Assembly: GCF_014230055.1 (NCBI RefSeq)
Contig: NZ_JACHVA010000040.1
Coordinates: forward strand, 104,815 to 168,814
Origin: Puniceicoccus vermicola
GTDB lineage: Bacteria > Verrucomicrobiota > Verrucomicrobiia > Opitutales > Puniceicoccaceae
DNA: 64,000 nt
Direction: 5' to 3'
In this document: positions 59,163 through 64,000 of the stretch, one piece after another
How the letters are laid out: each line of letters starts with the position of its first letter
How positions within the stretch are numbered: position 1 is the first letter of the stretch
The notes under the pieces: model-generated
Seen by the model: the letters and a program-made list of their open reading frames with translations, nothing else
Databases searched by the model: none
Told to the model about the DNA's origin: nothing
Program-made: the position numbers and the translations under genes

Positions 59163-60293
59163 ATGTCCGAATCCAAAGCTAACTCCAACGAGGTTGAAGT
59201 AGAGGGAGTCCTCGAAATCCTCAAAAACAAGACGGGCCAACTGTTGCAGCCGGCCTACAACGGCCGCCAACGCCCAGACGACCCTTTCGTTCCCAAAGAA
59301 CTCATCCGCCGCTTCAAGCTGAAGCAAGGGAGCCACATCAAAGCCAAGGCGATCCACGACGGCCGTTTCCCGAACCCGAAAGTCCGCTTTATCGACGCCA
59401 TTGACGGCGATACGATGGACGACCGGCGGAACCGATTCGCTTTCACCCAGCTGACCACCGTAACTCCGGACGAGAAAATCGCCCTCGAGTCTAAGGATGG
59501 CCGGATGACCACCCGGATCATGGACCTTTTTTGCCCCATTGGGAAAGGACAGCGCGGCCTCATTGTCGCCCCTCCCCGCACCGGGAAAACCACTTTGCTC
59601 AAGGATATTGCCGCTGGCGTTCAAGAGAATCATCCCGAGTGCCACCTCATGGTTCTTCTCTGTGATGAACGTCCTGAGGAGGTCACCGACTTCCGCCGCA
59701 CCGTCGAAGCGGAACTCTACGCCTCCTCGAACGATGAGGAAATCTTCAACCACCTGCGCGTCGCCGAGCTCGCAATCGACCGGGCCAAGCGTCTGGTGGA
59801 AGTGGGCAAGGACGTCGTCCTTCTCGTCGATTCGCTGACCCGCATCTCCCGCGCCTACAATTCAGGCAAAGGCGGAGGTGGCCGGACCATGACGGGGGGG
59901 CTGGACATCCGCGCCCTCGAAAAACCCCGCCAACTCTTTTCCGCTGCCCGGAAAACGGAAGAAGCTGGAAGCCTGACGATTGTCGCTTCGGCTCTCATCC
60001 AAACCGGCAGCAAAATGGATGATCTCATCTTCCAGGAATTCAAAGGCACCGGTAACATGGAGATGGTTCTCGATCGCAAGGTCGCCGAACTGCGCATGTG
60101 GCCCGCCATCAACGTCAACGCCTCCGGCACCCGCCGCGAGGAACTTCTTCTCGCTCCGGATGTCTTGGAAAAAACTCAGTTTTTCCGGAGAGCCATCGCC
60201 AGCCTCAAACCCGAAGACGCGGCGGAGACCGTCCTCTCCCGGATGGGCAGAACCGATACAAACCAAGAATTTTTACGCTTGTTAAATCTTTAA
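59163..60293 (+). CDS. rho: Second, short Rho-type transcription termination factor
   Basis: 376 residues, about 40 fewer than standard Rho. It lacks the N-terminal helical Rho_N domain but keeps a cold-shock-like RNA-binding start (EGVLEILKNKTGQLLQPAYN), Walker [27 protein letters not shown], Walker B VVLLVDSLTRISRAYN, a Q-loop with a Gly-rich insert (SGKGGGGRTMTGGLDIRAL), and the R-loop [15 protein letters not shown], all essential for RNA translocation. ATG at 59163. It differs strongly from the 690-residue Rho at 34290, so it is an old paralog. Its short N terminus and Q-loop insert may change RNA preference. Two hairpins follow the stop. Confidence 0.93.
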   Translation: MSESKANSNEVEVEGVLEILKNKTGQLLQPAYNGRQRPDDPFVPKELIRRFKLKQGSHIKAKAIHDGRFPNPKVRFIDAIDGDTMDDRRNRFAFTQLTTVTPDEKIALESKDGRMTTRIMDLFCPIGKGQRGLIVAPPRTGKTTLLKDIAAGVQENHPECHLMVLLCDERPEEVTDFRRTVEAELYASSNDEEIFNHLRVAELAIDRAKRLVEVGKDVVLLVDSLTRISRAYNSGKGGGGRTMTGGLDIRALEKPRQLFSAARKTEEAGSLTIVASALIQTGSKMDDLIFQEFKGTGNMEMVLDRKVAELRMWPAINVNASGTRREELLLAPDVLEKTQFFRRAIASLKPEDAAETVLSRMGRTDTNQEFLRLLNL

Positions 60294-60305
60294 ACGAGCT
60301 TTTCC

Positions 60306-60367
60306 GGCAATCCCGTAGGATTCGGGGTTGCCATCCGAACGGAGAAAGCCCATGAAGGAAGGCTTTC
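60306..60367 (+). terminator. Two consecutive hairpins after the second rho gene
   Basis: GGCAATCCC / GGGGTTGCC (60306-60332, one wobble, 9-base loop) and GAAAGCC / GGCTTTC (60344-60367). No T run, so either a factor-dependent terminator or a processing/attenuation region before the gene at 60420. Confidence 0.45.
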
Positions 60368-60419
60368 GTCCCTCCGAAAACCTTCTTTTACACCGAGACC
60401 AACGCAGACCGAAGACCGA

Positions 60420-62183
60420 ATGGAACATCCATTTGCCGAACAGTGCCAAGAACTGGCAAAATCAATCCTCTGGAATAACCTAGGGGCTATCAACGAGGAC
60501 GGAACCCTCTCCCCACTGGACGCAGAAGCTTCTGTCGCCAATGAACCGGGCCACGCAGCGCTCGCGATCGGAGAATACTACCGCGCAACCGGGGAAACCC
60601 AGCTGGAGGAATTCGACCTGGTCGACCTCGCTGCCCGCACGGTGACCGCTCAGGTCTTCGACGAAGAACGCAACGAGAATGGACTGGCTTACGCCGGCCT
60701 CGGCCTCCTGTCCTTTGGCCCCGCCAAGGACCGCAACGCCGTCTGGTCACGCTTGGTCGACGAGACCCGTGAGGCCCTCGATCGCCAGATGCTCATGCGT
60801 TCCGAGTTCTCGGATCACCGTCAGGCCTGCAACATTGCCAAGGCCGTGACCCGCTTCAGCTTCGGCCTCACCAAGAAGGACGAAACCGGCAAGCTCATCG
60901 AGCGCTTCCTCGAGCAGATCAAGAGTAACAGCTCCAGTGGATTCTTCGACGACGCTGGCGGCGAAGGCATCGGAGGCACTTTCGACATTTACGGCATCCT
61001 CGCATTCGTGATGATCCGCCAATCCCTGCAGTTGCACGCCAACTTGCATCTCCGCGACCGCAAGCTTCCCAGCCTGCGCACCCATGCGGAGAAATATGTT
61101 AAGATGATGCCCGACCTCGTCCGCCAAGATGGACTCGGCTGGGCCTACGGTGAGAACATCGGCGCCTACGGCCAGATGCACTGCATCAGCATCATTCTTC
61201 AGGCTCTTCGTGACGACTGGATCGCTCCGGAGAAGAAGCCCGTCTATCTCGACGTCCTTCGCCGCCTCTTCCAATTCTTCTTCCAAACCTACGTGGATCA
61301 GGAGCAGGGCTTCCTCGTCATTCGTGACGAAGAGCGTTCGACCATTTCCCGGCACACCAGCCGCATGGCGAATTTCGACGCCGCCCGCTACCTCAGCCAG
61401 TGGTCCCGACTCGCCCGTGCGATCGGTGGCAACCTGGGAGACGCCCGTCCAGCCCCTGCAAAGTCCGGTGGCAAGTTCACCCTTTACCAGCGGGGACGCC
61501 GCGAAAACGGCCTCTTCAGCTACAGCGACGCCGCCTCCGGCCTACACTTCCAGATCCCGCTCGTCGGCAACCGTGGCCGAGCCAACTCCGACTCGCTGGC
61601 ATTCCCGCACAGCCCCGGGATCTTCGACTGGCCCTGCGGACGCTACCTGCCAGTCATGGTCCCCGAACTCAACTTCGGCGGGCAACGGGTCGTCCCCTGC
61701 TACTACGGCAAGAGCTGCGTGACCGGTATTGGCCGCCGCAATTCCCTCTTCTTCTCTTACGAGCAACCCGACCTCATCACGGTCGAGGAAAAGATCATCC
61801 CGAACCTCGGCTCCTGCAAAGTGCGCTGGGAGTTCAACGGAACCAAGATCTCCAGTGAGTTCTCCTTTGAGGTAAAGACCCAGACTACGATCGACAGCAT
61901 GCGTTACGTTCTGGCTGTCGGAATGCCTCACTCGCGTCATCGCGTCGGCACCTCTCTGAAGCTCGGTGAAGAAGGCCTCCGCCCGAACGTCCTCAAAGAC
62001 GACTTCCAAGGCGAATGGCAGGAAAATGAGATCGTCGCCAACGACGCCGACTCCCGCACCTACTGGGGTCCCCTCTTCTACTTGCAGACAATCGCTCGCA
62101 ACCATCCCCTCGTCCTCCGTCCTGGCCAAATTTATCGCTTCGCGATCGAATTCGACCCGGACCTGACGCTGGCCGATGCTTAG
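60420..62183 (+). CDS. Unidentified cytoplasmic protein with toroid-like and beta-sandwich-like parts
   Basis: 587 residues, not recognised. The first 340 residues look like helical pairs with Trp/Tyr/Gly-rich turns ([55 protein letters not shown]), reminiscent of the alpha/alpha toroid of polysaccharide lyases and unsaturated glycosidases. The remainder is beta-rich ([41 protein letters not shown]), as in the beta-sandwich that follows the toroid in heparinase-like enzymes. There is no signal peptide. The stop overlaps the hisF start by 8 bases, so the two are translated together, although no link to histidine synthesis is evident. Confidence 0.6.
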   Translation: MEHPFAEQCQELAKSILWNNLGAINEDGTLSPLDAEASVANEPGHAALAIGEYYRATGETQLEEFDLVDLAARTVTAQVFDEERNENGLAYAGLGLLSFGPAKDRNAVWSRLVDETREALDRQMLMRSEFSDHRQACNIAKAVTRFSFGLTKKDETGKLIERFLEQIKSNSSSGFFDDAGGEGIGGTFDIYGILAFVMIRQSLQLHANLHLRDRKLPSLRTHAEKYVKMMPDLVRQDGLGWAYGENIGAYGQMHCISIILQALRDDWIAPEKKPVYLDVLRRLFQFFFQTYVDQEQGFLVIRDEERSTISRHTSRMANFDAARYLSQWSRLARAIGGNLGDARPAPAKSGGKFTLYQRGRRENGLFSYSDAASGLHFQIPLVGNRGRANSDSLAFPHSPGIFDWPCGRYLPVMVPELNFGGQRVVPCYYGKSCVTGIGRRNSLFFSYEQPDLITVEEKIIPNLGSCKVRWEFNGTKISSEFSFEVKTQTTIDSMRYVLAVGMPHSRHRVGTSLKLGEEGLRPNVLKDDFQGEWQENEIVANDADSRTYWGPLFYLQTIARNHPLVLRPGQIYRFAIEFDPDLTLADA

Positions 62184-62940
62184 TGTCCGGATCATCCCCT
62201 GTCTCGACGTTGCCGCCGGCCGCGTGGTCAAGGGGGTGAAGTTCGAAGAACTCCGCGACGCGGGAGATCCCGTCGAATCCGCAAAGGCTTATGAGGCCCA
62301 AGGGGCCGACGAACTCGTCTTTCTCGACATTACCGCTTCCAGCGATGAGCGGGAGATCATGCTTCATGTCGTCGAGCGGACCGCGTCCGAATGCTTCATG
62401 CCCCTTACCGTGGGCGGAGGGTTGAGAACCGTCGAAAACATCCGCACCATGCTGAAGGCCGGTGCCGACAAGGTCAGCCTGAATACGGCTGCCATCCTCG
62501 ACCCAGAGCTCATCCTCAAATCTTCGAAACGCTTCGGCAACCAGTGCATCGTCTTGGCCATCGACGCCAAGAAAGAGCCGGGAGAAAACCGCTGGCGCGT
62601 CTACACGCACGGCGGGCGCAAACCCACCGAACTCGACGCCGTGGAATGGGCCAAGAAAGCCGTCTCCCTGGGCGCCGGAGAAATCCTCCTGACCAGCATG
62701 GACCAGGACGGAATGAAAAACGGATACGACATCGAGCTCACCCGAGCCGTCAGTGAAGCGGTCGAAGTCCCGGTCATCGCCTCCGGCGGAGCCGGCAAGC
62801 TCGATCACCTCGCCGACGTCCTTGACCAAGGCAAGGCCAGCGCGGTCCTCGCCGCCTCCATTTTCCACTTCGGCACCTACTCGATTCCAGAAGCAAAAGC
62901 TTTTCTTCGCGAGCGTGGGATTCCCGTTCGCGAAATCTAA
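62176..62940 (+). CDS. hisF: Imidazole glycerol phosphate synthase cyclase subunit
   Basis: 254-residue TIM barrel that closes the imidazole ring in histidine synthesis with ammonia from HisH. Catalytic Asp in [14 protein letters not shown] and in LAIDAKKE; phosphate-binding loops TVGGGLR and ASGGAGKL. The ATG at 62176 lies inside the last codons of the preceding gene. No other his gene is in the window. An 8-bp hairpin (62954-62974) follows the stop. Confidence 0.97.
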   Translation: MLSVRIIPCLDVAAGRVVKGVKFEELRDAGDPVESAKAYEAQGADELVFLDITASSDEREIMLHVVERTASECFMPLTVGGGLRTVENIRTMLKAGADKVSLNTAAILDPELILKSSKRFGNQCIVLAIDAKKEPGENRWRVYTHGGRKPTELDAVEWAKKAVSLGAGEILLTSMDQDGMKNGYDIELTRAVSEAVEVPVIASGGAGKLDHLADVLDQGKASAVLAASIFHFGTYSIPEAKAFLRERGIPVREI

Positions 62941-63134
62941 GACGAGCAGCACCGATCTTCCACAAAGGAAGGTCACAGACAAAACGTTGGTGTCCCCATC
63001 GTACCGTTCAGCTTCAGCAAAAGGATCCTGCCTCTCCGCCCACTACCGGAAACGTGCCCGGGATTAATCGACGAGATCCGTCGTGTTGCACTTGAACTCG
63101 CACTGGGAAGGAGTAGCTTCTTTCTTAGTGCCAC

Positions 63135-64000
63135 GGCTCAAATTCTTCCTCCCCCTTTTTTTCGGTTCATCGTCATTTCCCGGGGAAAGCATGCTTAATC
63201 TTGAGGAAGAAGTATTCCGTATCCCTGAAGCCATAAGCGGTTCTTTTGATGACCTTGATCTTGTTGTTCATGCCCTCGAGCACGCTGGTGTTGAGTGGGT
63301 ATTTGGCTGAGGCTATGATTCCACGGAGGTAGGGTCTGAGTTTATCAGCGAAGGCGAGCAGGGGTTTGATTTTGGACTCACGGCACATCCTCCACCATGT
63401 GCGCCAGCGTTTGAAGGCGCCCCAGATGCTTGAGCTTCGCCATAGTTCTTTGAGCTGTTCTTTCAGGACGTAGACTTGAGCCAAGGATTGGTTGGCATTC
63501 ATCAGCTCTTCGAGCCTGACAAGTTCTTCTTCATTGAGGTTGTCCTTGTTCTTTAGAAGTAACCATCGGCTACGTTTGACCGCTCTGCGAGCCGACTTGT
63601 TCTGCCTTAGTTCATTGGCCTGATCCACGCGGACTCGGTCGATGACTTCACGGCCGTATTTGGCAACGACATGAAAAAGGTCGTAGACGACTTCCGCATT
63701 CGGGCAGTGCATCTTCACCTCCAGGTCAAAGGCGCTGTTCTGATCCATCGCGACCGCTTCGATTTGATCGCAGTGTTCGCCCAGTGATTCAAAGAAGGGG
63801 CGTATGGATTCGCGACTGCGCCCTTCACCGATCCAAAGCACTTGCCGAGTGTCCGCATCGGCTACGACGGAGGCGTAGCGGTGCCCCTTGTGCAATGCGA
63901 ACTCATCCATGACCAGAGTTCTGAGCGAACCGTAATCGACTTCAGGCAACTCCCGAACCAACCTAGCTTTGTCAATGCGTTTGACGGTGTGCCAAGGCAA
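63135..64000 (-). mobile_element. ISL3-family insertion sequence, truncated by window edge
   Basis: Element inferred from the transposase. The left end is unproven: GGCTC at 63135, 38 bases outside the transposase stop, resembles the GG-C-T-starting termini of ISL3 elements, but the other end is outside the window. The inverted repeat and the 8-bp target duplication therefore cannot be checked. Confidence 0.5.
63173..64000 (-). CDS. ISL3-family transposase, C-terminal part
   Basis: 276 residues visible; the N terminus (zinc ribbon and helix-turn-helix) lies beyond the right edge. DDE catalytic core: Asp in VMDEFALHKGHRYAS, Asp in VAMDQNSAFD and Glu in VLEGMNNKIKVIKRTAYGFRD, with the ISL3-typical DLFHVVAKYGREVIDRVR between. 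The frame is intact up to the edge, so the copy may be active. It is the only mobile-element gene in the window. Confidence 0.93.
   Translation of the reverse strand: MPWHTVKRIDKARLVRELPEVDYGSLRTLVMDEFALHKGHRYASVVADADTRQVLWIGEGRSRESIRPFFESLGEHCDQIEAVAMDQNSAFDLEVKMHCPNAEVVYDLFHVVAKYGREVIDRVRVDQANELRQNKSARRAVKRSRWLLLKNKDNLNEEELVRLEELMNANQSLAQVYVLKEQLKELWRSSSIWGAFKRWRTWWRMCRESKIKPLLAFADKLRPYLRGIIASAKYPLNTSVLEGMNNKIKVIKRTAYGFRDTEYFFLKIKHAFPGK

Noticed and set aside
59163..60293. Possibility that the short Rho is an F-type ATPase subunit or other RecA-like ATPase
   Set aside because: It has the Rho-specific [13 protein letters not shown]-loop and GTGNMEM R-loop motifs; assigned to Rho.
63135..64000. 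Considering the right-edge transposase as part of a composite transposon
   Set aside because: Only one IS end is visible and the neighbouring genes are ordinary housekeeping genes.

Overview
The window looks like a chromosomal segment of a Verrucomicrobiota bacterium, most plausibly the marine Opitutae/Puniceicoccales branch. This placement is an inference from gene content: a GreA with the very long N-terminal extension known from Chlamydiae, a carboxyspermidine-type polyamine route, an archaeal/eukaryotic-type prolyl-tRNA synthetase, a PEP-CTERM sorted protein, a 690-residue Rho with a disordered N terminus plus a second short Rho, and a lysine-repeat histone-like protein. I see no rRNA, tRNA, CRISPR array or prophage. 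Coding density is high, many neighbours overlap by 1-8 bases, and long antisense open frames are common, as expected for a fairly GC-rich genome.

Layout. 1-5.0 kb: the 3' end of an Fpg/Nei glycosylase, then a minus-strand polyamine cluster (speA, carboxy(nor)spermidine dehydrogenase, carboxy(nor)spermidine decarboxylase). 5.0-10.6 kb: an AEC transporter, cysN, cysD, cysC and pyrG, all minus. 10.8-14.0 kb: recQ flanked by two paralogous small membrane proteins. 14.0-24.0 kb: proS, an ArsR-methyltransferase fusion, the extended GreA, an RsmB-type methyltransferase, a peroxiredoxin, aconitase and a STAS protein, closed by a clear bidirectional terminator. 24.1-28.0 kb: glpF-glpK-glpD. 28.3-34.2 kb: a pilB-pilT-pilB-pilC motor block. 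34.3-37.7 kb: coaE-rho, with a divergent histone-H1-like/carbohydrate-binding-like fusion gene. 37.9-41.4 kb: mnmA (apparently with a CTG start), lgt and two unknown genes.

41.4-48.6 kb is mostly minus strand: a PEP-CTERM protein, a class-I glutamine amidotransferase, an exported peroxiredoxin, a YcxB-like membrane protein, an outer-membrane-type lipoprotein, and phosphotransacetylase split into a catalytic gene and a separate BioD/DRTGG-like gene. 48.7-51.3 kb: murJ overlapping an FAD oxidoreductase. 51.5-54.9 kb: an AraC regulator divergent from a GH2 beta-mannosidase. 55.0-57.9 kb: an exported RBBP9-like hydrolase and a FAN1-type VRR-NUC nuclease fused to a DnaQ-type exonuclease. 58.1-62.9 kb: a surface-repeat protein, the second rho, an unidentified toroid-like protein and hisF. 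The right edge cuts an ISL3-family transposase.

Most genes are housekeeping. The items I consider most worth following are the FAN1-DnaQ fusion nuclease, the two divergent Rho proteins, the histone-like/CBM20-like fusion, the twin membrane proteins around recQ, the zinc-finger-degenerate Fpg, and the split phosphotransacetylase.
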